A DNA stretch of 64,000 nt, from positions 45,841,318 to 45,905,317 of the forward strand of contig CM075783.1 in assembly GCA_037974665.1 (NCBI GenBank), written 5' to 3'. Position numbers and translations under genes: made by a program. Shown here one piece after another: positions 22,819-33,997 of the stretch. Numbering within the stretch: position 1 is the stretch's first letter; every line of letters starts with the position of its first letter. The stretch is from Ehretia macrophylla (Eukaryota > Streptophyta > Magnoliopsida > Boraginales > Ehretiaceae). The notes under the pieces were generated by a model, which saw only the letters and a list, made by a program, of their open reading frames with translations, had not been told where the DNA came from and did no database searches.

Positions 22819-25442
22819 AACTGCTAAAAAAGTTTGCATCCAATATTATTAACATTTAATTATTTCCCTTATCTGGCTCAGATTGCTTAATGAAAAGCAC
22901 ATGTTAGTTGCAACATATAGAAACGATAGAGATACCGATCAAAATTGATATTTAAAGTGTACAATATCTTTTAAAAATGATATAGAATTAATTTAGGTCT
23001 CTTTGAATGAAATAAAGAAAAAGAAAAAGATATAATCAAGTCCTATATTCTCTTGAAATTATCGATGAGGCATGTGGTTTGAGAAATGGTATTCCTCTAT
23101 GTTGGCTCTTTAGCCAATAATAAGGAGACTGGCATGGTGAAAATACTCCAATAGATTTGACTTTCCAAATTTGGGCAGCTAGAATTACTTCCCTATCTCT
23201 CTCCAACGATTAATAATTGATAAAACATCGTCATTAACAATTAATAAATAAAAATAAATTAAACACATAAAGTACTATATTTAGATAAAATAAGAAGTGT
23301 TATAGAAGTGAAAGTAAAATAGTGCCACTAAAATAAAGAGTGTGGTTAGAATGAAATTAAAATATAAGTTGTTAAAAATAAAGAACCACTTGTTTACTCT
23401 CTACTTTTAACAAAAAAATAAAGAAGTTATTGGAGATGGCTTTAGGCAGCCAGTGGAGCCTATAATATTATATATTTAACCCAATAGCTTCTCGCTTATT
23501 ATTTACAATAGCTTCATTTATTATGATATATATCAATACGAGTGAAGGAAATCTAATGAAAATTGTTTTTTTTTTTGGGTCAACTAATGAAAATTGTTGA
23601 AAACAGACGAAATTTATCCCATAAAGTGCAGGACTAAAGAAAGGCGGGACCAGGGGCATGCAGACTTGCGCTGCGGGTTGTGGGGGGCCGGGCTTGAAAT
23701 TTCATTAATTTCGTAAAATATTTTAAAATATATATCTTAATATTTTTAGTTCGTAAAATTGATTAGGTTCTCTTAATCCTACTAATTTTGTCTCCAAAGC
23801 CAGTGAGCCCCATTAATATATAACATCCTCGATCAGTCTTGACTGAAATTGAAAATTCATTGTAGGGAGAAAAGAAATGAGGTGTTTCTTATTTTACTTT
23901 TTTTTGGACTAATAAACATATCTCTTCAATTGAGATGAGTGAGATTAATTGCTTAAGTATGTCTGTTAATTTTACTTCTCTTCATTTCCTTTTACTGCCT
24001 TAAAAAATAGGAAATCTTCTTTTATATATCATGAGTTTCCCTTTGGAGATGTGCTAGATATATAGCTTGGAATATTGACCATGGATGTACGTCAACACAG
24101 GCGGATTTATATACGCGTCAGTAGAAATTACAATTCCTATTAATTTTGAGAATTAAATTATCAAGAATTGAGTTGAAGTTATATTTTTTTTTCTTCTAAA
24201 TATGTATATTTTAAAGATGTTTTTAGATTATAAAAATAATTTAAGCGTCACTGAAAAAAATACTCATATATAACTACTAATCGTATGATTTTAACGCTAC
24301 TGAATAAAAATCAAATCGTGGATTCGCAATTGCGTGTGAAACTTTTTTTTTTTTTTTTTGGTCAATGCGTGTGAAACTTCATTAGTTGCAAGTTGTGTGT
24401 GAAACTCCATTAGATGAATTAAAGTTTGCATGTTGCATGGGTTAGATAATTCCTAGCTGACTAGCTCGTATTGGACCGTCCAATTTGTTGACAACATAAA
24501 ATAAAAACCTAGGCTGTTTGAGATACTGAAGAAATTAAACGAAAGGAAGAAACAAAAAGCTTCTATACGTGGAATCAATCGTCTATGTTGGGATGTTCCT
24601 GTGAGATGTGACTAAGATATATGGAGGATGGGACTATATATATACTCATGACAATTGGATGAGTAGGATATCATTTGTAATATGCTTGTAGCAAATACTC
24701 GATAAAAGAGAGTGTTTGTGCTATGTTAATTTACGAGAGATATAATATAAATATGATTTATAAGTTAGTATTATAAATTATTTTATTCTAAGTTCCGGTA
24801 TATAAATGACATTTGGCTAATTGTAATTATTCTTGAATTTATCATCATATAAATCTTATTTGTAGATTTGAGATTTTCTACCCAAGATGCAACAAAGAGA
24901 GATAACAAATCTCTACATGTCGAAATGAAGAGCGACAAGAAAAAAAGAATTACTCCTAAAATGTTCAGGATAATGGATATAAAAGTGGAATGAATATTGT
25001 TATATGTGATTCCTTTACTTGTTTATCTTTTTTTATATACGACAATTTTTATTATATATATGAAAATTTTGATATTTTAACATATAAAAAAAAAGACGGG
25101 AAATACTCCCGGCCCAAACGAAAAATAGACTTAATGATGAAATATGAACATGGCAAGAGCTTGGTAATAACTTGGGTTAGACCAATGTCTGGTAATTCAA
25201 CGATGTTATGAAGGAGTTGGTCGCGTTCAAACACTGTGCGCTTGACAACTTTTGTCCAGACCGCGTGCTAAAGACTAATAGAGCGCACAACCAAGGAACG
25301 TTGGAGTTCTTGGAAATATATGAGATTCTTCCCAATCTAATTACACAAAATGTTAAAATTTGTATTTTGTGGATTCTGATTGCGAAAGAAAAATACTATT
25401 GATATGAGACAACCGACAAACAGAAGTGTTTTAAATATTGTA

Positions 25443-25727
25443 CTTCCTTTGTCCCATAAATATAAATTCATTTTTTTTATTATTTGTCTCAAATTATAGT
25501 CCATCTTCCTTTTTAAAACGGTAGCTAATTTATTAATTTTTAACATATTTAATGAGTATTTTTATCAACAATTATACCATTAACCAATTATAGTTGGATA
25601 GGGTAATTACAATAGAGAGGTATATTAGGAAAAAACTAAATAAAAATTATTGCTTTACCTGTATTAACTCCATTTTTCTAAACTATGTAAAAATGAAACT
25701 AGGCTTATCTTCCTGGGTCGGAGGTAG
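25443..25727. mobile_element. Stowaway-like MITE
   Basis: The left end (TA)CTTCCTTTGTCCCATAA and the right end, read in reverse (TA)CTACCTCCGACCCAGGAA, are degenerate versions of the CTCCCTCCGTCCC termini common in plant Stowaway/Mariner MITEs. TA dinucleotides flank it (25441-25442, 25728-25729), matching the TA target duplication of that superfamily. 285 bp, AT-rich, non-coding. Confidence 0.7.
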
Positions 25728-26971
25728 TAATGATCTTGAAATCTCTTATTAATTTAACTCTAACGGCAAAATTCAATGAGACTTAATGTATAGGACATTG
25801 AAAATTATGCTTGAACAAATTTCAAATATAAAAAAAAAAAAACTATTTTTACTATCCAAATTTGAATACAGTTTAAAGTACCAAAAGTGTGGACAGTTAT
25901 CGAATATATTTCTATCTTCTCTCAATTACCATGTTTGAGTTATTTGGTAATATTTGTTAAACAATATAGTTTAAAGTATAAAAAAAAATTGTAATGAATA
26001 TGTAATCCCTTGTTAATTTAAAGTTTGCATATATTTTTATTTACTATTTGGAAATGTTGAGACTATTCAAAAAAATAGAGATTGAAAATTATGCTCAAAC
26101 AAAAGCTATTTGAATTAATTTTTTTTTCAAATACAAAAAACTCTTTTTACAATCCAAATGCTAGCATAATTTGAAGTATTAAAGTGGGGACATTTATTGA
26201 ATAAATATTCTCTCCTTCCATGTGGGAGTTAGTGTATAACTATTAACTAGTTTTGTATTATACAAAATTTTTCTTATAAATTAAATTTTTATTAAACTCT
26301 CGTTGCATGTGAATGAATCTCGATTCTCTAAGATAAATTATCAGATATTTTTAGAAGTGAAATTTGAACTAGAAGTCTGCAAACGCGACAAATGATGACC
26401 CTAGCAATCGTTCTCATCTTATTTTTCAATCCATACCGCCTTTTGACACGTTTTCATGTATTGCACCATGTCTAGTACTCTATCTTAACTTGTTGTCTCT
26501 CTTTTAGTACGCTAAGACAAAACTGTTACTTCGACCTTTATTGCCGAATACCTATCTAAAATCTATACACATTGCAAAAGAATATTATCCAAGACGATAA
26601 ATTCTCTTTATTCCCATGTTACTTGAATCTACCTTCCATCCATGTTGCGAATTCCCTATATCATTGGGTCGTTTCATGTCTTAATTGGATTTATTAACTT
26701 TTGTTGACTTGTGACAATAATGGCAACATGTATGATGAATTTGTACACGAAAATAATATTTTTCTTTCTCTTTTTTGCACAAATATGAGCACGAATAGGA
26801 ATAGGGCAAATCTTTTATTAAATTATACATATTTTTGTTCTGGTAATCCCAAAAGTTGCACTCATTTTCATGACCATTAATGCAAAATTTCATTTTCAAC
26901 TGATATAATTAATATAAGATTTAAGAAAACACAAGGATAGCAATAATATCAATGTTATGACATAATTTTGC

Positions 26972-27494
26972 GGGCAAATTTCACCGTTAGTCCTTATTGT
27001 TTGTATAAAATATTATTTTAGTTCTTATTATTTCAAAAGTAGCAGTAATAGTACTCAATGTTAAAAAATTATGTGGTAGGTTTCTATTGTTTTAAAAGTG
27101 CCAACAATAGTCCTTAATGTTTGAAAAAAGTGACACGGTAGGTCCTAATATTAGCTTAGAATGTCAATTTAGTTCTCATTATTTCAAAAATGACATAACT
27201 AGTCTCTAATGTTTGTAAAAAGTGACACAACTAATCCTATCTATTTTTCACAGGAAGGACCATTTCTATTATTTTTTTCAAATATTGGGGACTATTGCTA
27301 TCACTTTTGAAACAATGAAAACCTACTACGTCACTTTTTTCAAACATTAGTAACTATTGCTGTCACTTTTAAAATAATAGGACCTACCACGTCACTTTTT
27401 TTAAACATTAGAGACTATTACTACCATTTTTAAAATAATAGAGACTAAACTGACATTTCATGCAAACAATAGGGACTGATAGTGAAATTTAACC
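26972..27494. mobile_element. Mutator-like foldback MITE, 9-bp duplication
   Basis: 523 bp, flanked by a perfect 9-bp duplication taattttgc (26963-26971, 27495-27503). Both ends read inward as GGnnAAATTTCAC...AGTCCnTATTGTTTG. The two halves are imperfect inverted copies over roughly 240 bp each, built from repeated modules like 'ttttaaaagtgacagcaatag' and 'gtgacgtggtaggtcc'. A 9-bp duplication with very long terminal inverted repeats is the signature of the Mutator superfamily. No transposase is encoded. Confidence 0.85.
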
Positions 27495-28271
27495 TAATTT
27501 TGCATATCTAAGTCAGATATAAAATTATAATATCAGCAAATTGACATAAATATAAAACCTTATTGGTTCAAATTGTCCAAAACATAATTATCATAAAAGA
27601 AAACTAAATAATACTGTATAAAAATATTTATACATGTCAATAACAAAAATAAAATGTTTGAGCAAAAATAAAATAAAATAGAATGCTCTAAATTAAGATT
27701 TTTTTTTTCTTTTTTTGTTCTCAAGGGTAGTTAAATGTGTTTGTTTGTTTGTTTTTTTTTTTTGGTTGAAAATGTGTGCGTGTTCAGTTAATGGAAGTTT
27801 ACATGTATAAAGCACAAGTAAAGACCCAGAGAGAGAAAAAAAAAACACACACACACACACACAACAAAGCCGGCTCCAGCTCTGTTACAACATCAACACT
27901 TCCATTTTATCTATAATAGTTATTTCCCCTTCATCCAAAGCAACAGAAAAGAGCCTTTACCAATCTTTTCTTTTTTCTTTTTTTGTTTTTTTTTCAATTT
28001 TTACTTGTACGTGTGAAAGATTGGATTTTTATATGCACTCAATTTCTTTTGTTTTTTTTTGGATTGAGCAGTAATTTATGCGTGTGGTGTCGTGAGATCC
28101 GTATAACTGACTTTATATAGCAGAATAAGACTTGGTTTGTTTTGATTCGGTTTGGTTTAGTAATTTTTATATTTGCATATACAGTGAAGTTGGATTCAAG
28201 ACTATGAAAAGTTGATTGCTTTTTTAGTAGATTCAAGAAAAAAAAATTGAACCTTTGTGGAAAGTGAAAAA

Positions 28272-31200
28272 ATGGGTTGCTTTCCTTGTTTTGATTCAAG
28301 GGAAGAGGAAAAATTGAATCCACAGAAAGAGAGAGCTGATAGGAAGGAGGTGCACCCAGTTGCTGTGCCCTCAAACTTGTCAAGATTATCTTCTGGTTAG
28401 TGTTATTTTTTTTGGGTTAATTTACTTTTTATTTTTGATCTGATCTAGGCTTATGTGATAGATGATGAAATGTTTGTTTATTTCAGTTTAGTTATGTAAT
28501 TGTGATTGATTTATTAAGCATATCAGATTTATGTTGCCTGCTGTTTTTGTGATGTTTTATGTTGGGCCTTAAAAATGTTAAGATGAGAGGTGATAAAAAA
28601 TGCTGTCTTTTTGTGGTTTTGTTTTTGATATTGTTTTGAAAATCTTTAGGGGAATCATGATTGCTGAAAGTGATCTGGTTGGTAATTTGGATGCAGTTTC
28701 ATGTTGAAATGATTGATGTTCATATTTTCTGCAATAGAATTCCAACATTTGTTTCAATCTTGTCTATCTGTAAATCATGAGATAAAGCCATAGTTTTTCT
28801 GGGTTGAGAGATTTTCGGGTGTACATGACTGCTGTGGACCCAAGTGATGTAGCCTACGAATTTTTGGAATTGTGAAGAATCAAAATTTTATGCTTTACAT
28901 GGCATTGATTAATTTCTGGATGCTGCGATTAGCTTTTACGAGTTCTAATGAATCGGTACTGGTTTATCATGAGGAATTTGCAGGAGCAGACAGAACGAAA
29001 ACAAGAAGCAGCAGTGGGTTAAAGAAGGAATCATCAGCGCCAAAGGATGCCCCTGATGTTCAGATTGCTGCACACACATTCACTTTTCGCGAGCTTGCTG
29101 CTGCTACCAACAATTTTAGGCAAGAGTCTTTCTTAGGGGAAGGAGGTTTTGGACGTGTATATAAAGGGCGGCTTAGCAACGGTCAGGTAATTGGATCCCA
29201 TCACCTTTCCAGTTACAATTCTATTTATATCCGTAGACATATCATAGTTAATCTACAATTCAAACAGAAAATTATATCTATGCACAGTTTTGAGATAATT
29301 CAGTTAGTAGTTCACTGTCTTTCTCCCGGTGTTTGTGGTTCATGAATCGCATCGTTGAATTGGACCACTTAATGTTGCAGTAAACTAGGGGAGATGTCCA
29401 AGGGAATTTGAAGGGACTGTATGTTTATAGCTTTTAATTCAACTTTAACTAACTGACTTTTAGGTTATATAAACTATGCAAAAGTAGTATAACAAATAGA
29501 CCAGTCGAAGCTGGTCATGGCCCTTGTAATGTCAAAACAGAAACGAATAAATGACCGGAATTATTGTCGTAGGAAAAGTCTAAATGTGGTCAGACAGTGC
29601 AGACAGCCCTAACAACTTACCTGCTGTATCATTTTGTCTCATATTTTCCCTTCGACCTGTCCTTAGTATGATTAGCGGATTTTGCAGCACATCCTACTAT
29701 TGTGGAACCGTAGATTTTGTTTAATTGATTGGGTTTTCATAATACATTTACTTGATTATATGCCTGCTGAGTTGCGAAACACATTGCTGGCTAAAAATAA
29801 AATTTCACGAATTCTCCATGAAGAGGCCTCAAGTCTGTGGACTTCTCTAGAATTCTTTTCCAATTTGTTTGCTGTCTGATCTTTGATTTTCTGTCCGTCA
29901 TCTTATTTATTTAAACAGGTGGTAGCTGTCAAGCAATTGGATAGAAATGGGCTTCAGGGCAATAGAGAATTTTTAGTGGAGGTTCTTATGCTCAGCCTTC
30001 TCCATCATCCTAACTTAGTGAACTTGATTGGATATTGTGCTGACGGGGACCAGAGGCTTCTTGTCTATGAATTCATGCCCTTTGGGTCATTGGAAGATCA
30101 TCTTTTCGGTAATGTTTCTTGTCGAAGTAGAATATGCACACCCATTTTCTCCCACCCCCTCCCCCCAAAAAAATAGTAGACAAATGAGATGCAGCCATTA
30201 GTACTCCGTGATGGAATTTATGATGTTTATAGTTTGTTTTTCAAAGAAATTGCATCTCAGCAGATAAGAATGAGTGTGCCAAAAGTCTAATACTTATTTC
30301 TAAGATTGATTTGCGAATAAACTTCTTCATTTTGCGAAAGGTTGGATCTAAACAAGGTTGAGGTTAGTGGAAATGTGTTACATGATACAAGAAATTAACT
30401 CAATTAGTCAGAGGACCAGGTCTGTCAGAAGATTTAACGCTATTTTCCTTCACTGCATTTGTACGTCCAGTTAATCTCTCTCTCAGCCACCCTTACTTGA
30501 AAAAGGAAACTCTCTACCTACCACCCTCCTGTGCTTCACAATGGCAATAAAATGAGCCTAGCCAAGCATAATGTTTGAGTTCTTATTCATGATCAAATCT
30601 CATGCTTGTGCTTATGATCACGATCAAATTCGTGTCTCATTTTTTTTTTTTTTTTTTAAATTGCTTTTCCTTTTGATGAAGTTGGGTATTTAATTTGAGC
30701 TAATAATTAATACAATTCTTTTAATAAAGCAGTAAAATAAATATAAAATTAATAAATTAATGATATGATTATCTCACAAACACTTCTGAGCTGAGCACAA
30801 CTGTGCCTTGGCTTGGCTTGTTAGTTCAAGGAAGTTTGTTTTGATCTTCATTCTTGGCTCATTGATTAATAAAGATTATGCAGAGTTTTCTGTTATTGAA
30901 TTTTGCAGTTAGAAACTACAAATTTTTGTAAAGAATCCACTACACTTTATTTATCTAAATCCCTTTCAGTTTTCTCGAGGTATCTTTGCTTGCAATGGCA
31001 TACAAACGGAAGAAATTAATAGATTTGTGATGTCACTTATATCGTTTAAAGCAGTACTGGGATATTTTTTCTTTTTTCTTTTTCTCTTTTCTATAGGATC
31101 ATTATGTTTGTAAACTACACGTGTCCTTACAATGACTGTTAGGACTTAGGGGTGACAAAGTATATTCTGCTTAACTATTTAGCACTGCATATGGAACAGG

Positions 31201-32329
31201 TCTAATCAGCTGGCTAACACACACTTTTACCATTATATCTTGAACTGGTTTTATTTTCTGGCATTTTCTTGCCATGGAACATCTACTTTACCTGAACTTC
31301 TCATTAGATCATACAACCAAGTTTTCACCAATTCTGCACAACATTCTGCAGATCTTCCTCCTGAGAAAGAACTGTTGGATTGGAACACAAGAATGAAAAT
31401 AGCTGCTGGTGCCGCCAGAGGTTTGGAGCATCTCCATGATAAGGCCAACCCTCCAGTCATATATAGGGACTTTAAGTCATCCAACATATTACTTGGTGAA
31501 GGATTTGTTCCAAAACTTTCTGATTTTGGACTTGCTAAGCTTGGTCCTACTGGGGATAAATCACATGTGTCCACAAGGGTCATGGGGACGTATGGGTATT
31601 GTGCCCCCGAGTATGCTATGACTGGACAGTTGACAGTGAAGTCAGATGTCTACAGTTTTGGGGTAGTTTTCCTTGAGCTTATAACTGGACGTAGGGCCAT
31701 TGACAGCACCAAGCCCCAAGGAGAGCAAAACCTTGTAGCATGGGTACTTCGGTGACCTTTTTACGTTAGAGTTGCCTAATGTTTTGTGTTGTGATTTTAG
31801 CGACTTTATGAGGTAGATGTGATTTTTTAACAATATCATTTCTATGTAAATGCAGGCCCGACCTTTGTTCAATGACCGCAGAAAGTTTGCCAAATTAGCG
31901 GATCCCAGTCTGCAGGGTAAATATCCAATGCGAGGTCTCTACCAGGCATTAGCTGTGGCATCCATGTGCATCCAAGAACAGGCTGCTGCTCGTCCTCTCA
32001 TCGGGGATGTAGTCACTGCCCTTTCTTACTTGGCAAATCAAGCATATGATCCTAATACAGCTCCTGGACTGAGTTACAGATTTTCTGCGGAGAGAAACCA
32101 AGATGAACGAGGTGGACGAATATCAAGAAATGAGGAAGGGGGAGGATCTGGACGCAAGTGGGACTTGGAAGGATCTGAGAGGGATGACTCTCCAAAGGAA
32201 ACTGTGAGGATGTTAAACAGGGATTTAGACCGGGAACGAGCTGTTGCAGAGGCGAAAATGTGGGGAGAAAATTGGCGAAAAGAAAGACGACAAAATGCTC
32301 AAGGCAGTTTTGACGCAAATCATGGGTGA
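28272..32329 (+). CDS. PBS1: PBS1-like receptor-like cytoplasmic kinase (RLCK VII)
   Basis: Five exons: 28272-28395, 28984-29186, 29919-30108, 31352-31743 and 31856-32329. All introns are GT-AG, and the 1383 coding bases give 460 aa (Arabidopsis PBS1 has 456). MGCFPCFDS gives an N-myristoylation glycine and cysteines for S-acylation, implying plasma-membrane attachment. The kinase domain starts near residue 72 ([15 protein letters not shown]). It has the glycine loop GEGGFGRVY (93-101), catalytic K114, Y-RD-F with D212, DFG (230-232) and the APEY site (257-260). The exon 5 tail ([33 protein letters not shown]) is close to PBS1, which separates it from other PBL kinases. In Arabidopsis PBS1 is cleaved by the bacterial protease AvrPphB, and the cleavage is sensed by RPS5. 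The site GDKSHVS is present at residues 240-246, but SEMPH is replaced by STKPQ (291-295). Start chosen because it supplies the myristoylation motif. Confidence 0.93.
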
Positions 32330-33997
32330 TCGCTACTGCACAGCACAACGGCTCCAAATTCCAGTATCTGAGCTTTGCAACTGGTTCTTTTAACAGCCGG
32401 TTCAGGTTCAGTCTTCTAAGCAATATATCGCGCTGAGCGTAGTAGGAAAGGGCACGGAACCGTAGCTTTCCCTTCTTTTTTAATTTTTTTTTTCTTTTTT
32501 TCTTCTTGATGAGAACGGGAAGAGGAATGGAGGAAGGCGGAGAGTGTATATTTTACATTGAGAAGAGAGAGCAGAAGTATGGCAGATACTAAGAAATGAA
32601 AGTAAAGACATGTTAAGGTGTATTTCTGCTATTTCTGTTGGTTCCTTCAATGCAAACCATTCTGTTGTCTGTAATCTAACATGTTACATCATGGAAACAT
32701 CCTCTAGTCTTCAACCCTCTTTTTTGTGAGATCCCCTTGTAAGCTTTTTGTTACCTTTTATCTCAAAAAATATCTTATAATCCCCTCTAGGATGTATGTA
32801 TATACGTACGCGAGATCTTAACTGAGTATTTTGTTTTTTCGTTTTAATCTGGGAACCTAGCATATGCTTTTCATTTAGCTCGAACGGTCAACCCTTGGTA
32901 CTTTTTTGTGATTTTTTTTTTCTTTTCTTTTTTAAATTGAAAAATAGCTTCAAGTTAATGCGTAGTTTAACCTTAGAACCCAGTAGTATTTTCATATCAA
33001 ACAGCCAATAGTTTCAGCAAATTGGGGTCCTACCCACATTGGTACAAATATGGCAAATTGGAAAAATATATATAAATTGGCCACACGAGCATCAACATCG
33101 CTGTATATTGTTCATTCACCCTTTTTGATATAATAGAGGTTTTAATATTTATATGAGAGATTTGACATTCAATATATAAACGAGATTGAAAAGGTGACAT
33201 ATAATATTAATCATTTTTATATGCATAGTCCAAAGGTTAAATGATTATGATCTTCATTTATTCAGTCATTTTTATAAACTTGTATAATCGATACTACGAA
33301 GCTAACCAACTCTAAAAATGTAGGATCACAATTTGCCACCAGATATCCGAAAGTGTAAAAAAAACAGCTTGTCTATTTGATTTTGAATTTTTTTGTCCTA
33401 TTAGAATCACTTTATTTTTTCATTCACAATTTTCACCAAATCTTTATGTTTTCCTTAGGTAGGATACGTACACTGTACTATAAATATACATTGCATCGTG
33501 ATTCAATCAATACAACAATACACTTTTCCCATCCTTCACGGTATAAGAGAATTACAATTAATCGTTCTGATTTTTCACACGAGCCCATACTTAGATCAGA
33601 GAATGTTCATTTCAGGCCGGCAACAGGGATTTCGGGTCTGAGGTAAGCCTTCCTGAGCGGCCTACCTCCCAATGCCAAATCGGTTTAAATTTGGAATAAC
33701 TTCGACTTCCATTGTAAAAAAAAGAAAAAAAGAAAAAAAAAAAGAAAAGAAAAACACACATAACCAATAAGATTTTGCCGGAAAAGCTCATATTTCTTTC
33801 TTTTTCTCTTTTCTATATATTATCTTCAGCAGCAGTTTACAAAGCAAATTACAAGGTAAACTTTTTCTTTACACACATACAAGAGAGAGATAGAGAAGAA
33901 GAAGGTAAATTATCAAGTGAATCGAAGGTGTAAAACACATGAAACAGTGTTTTGAATCAATCAAGCTGCAAATTCACTTGGCAAAGAGGTGTTGAAA
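32330..33997. other. Convergent 3' regions of the PBS1-like and SWEET genes
   Basis: The 3' UTR of the kinase presumably covers the first several hundred bases, where T-rich and AATAAA-poor sequence makes a polyadenylation site hard to pin down. Poly(A)-rich sequence (aaaaaaaagaaaaaaagaaa type) lies at about 33716-33757. The last ~150 bases would be the SWEET 3' UTR. No additional gene is seen. Confidence 0.5.

Larger units (their letters stand above)
19131..28000. other. Long AT-rich intergenic region, no gene recognised
   Basis: Apart from the elements listed separately (SINEs at 19409 and 22627, an inverted duplication, a Stowaway MITE and a Mutator-like MITE), this stretch shows only AT-rich sequence, poly(T)/poly(A) runs (for example 20850-20870, 21064-21080, 24343-24359) and microsatellites. 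Several frames of 60-75 codons exist but have simple composition and no recognisable motif, and I treat them as chance. A (CA)n run with flanking poly(A) sits at about 27838-27863, close to the likely leader region of the kinase gene. Confidence 0.6.

Noticed and set aside
24090-24330. Possible copy of a dispersed repeat also at 63190-63340
   Set aside because: Short shared patches (tatataactactaa versus tatacaactattaa) occur, but similarity is too weak by eye to claim a family.
31240-31351. Extension of PBS1-like exon 4 upstream in the same open frame
   Set aside because: A good acceptor (tctgcag) at 31345-31351 joins exon 3 in phase and gives the family sequence; the upstream residues do not resemble the kinase.
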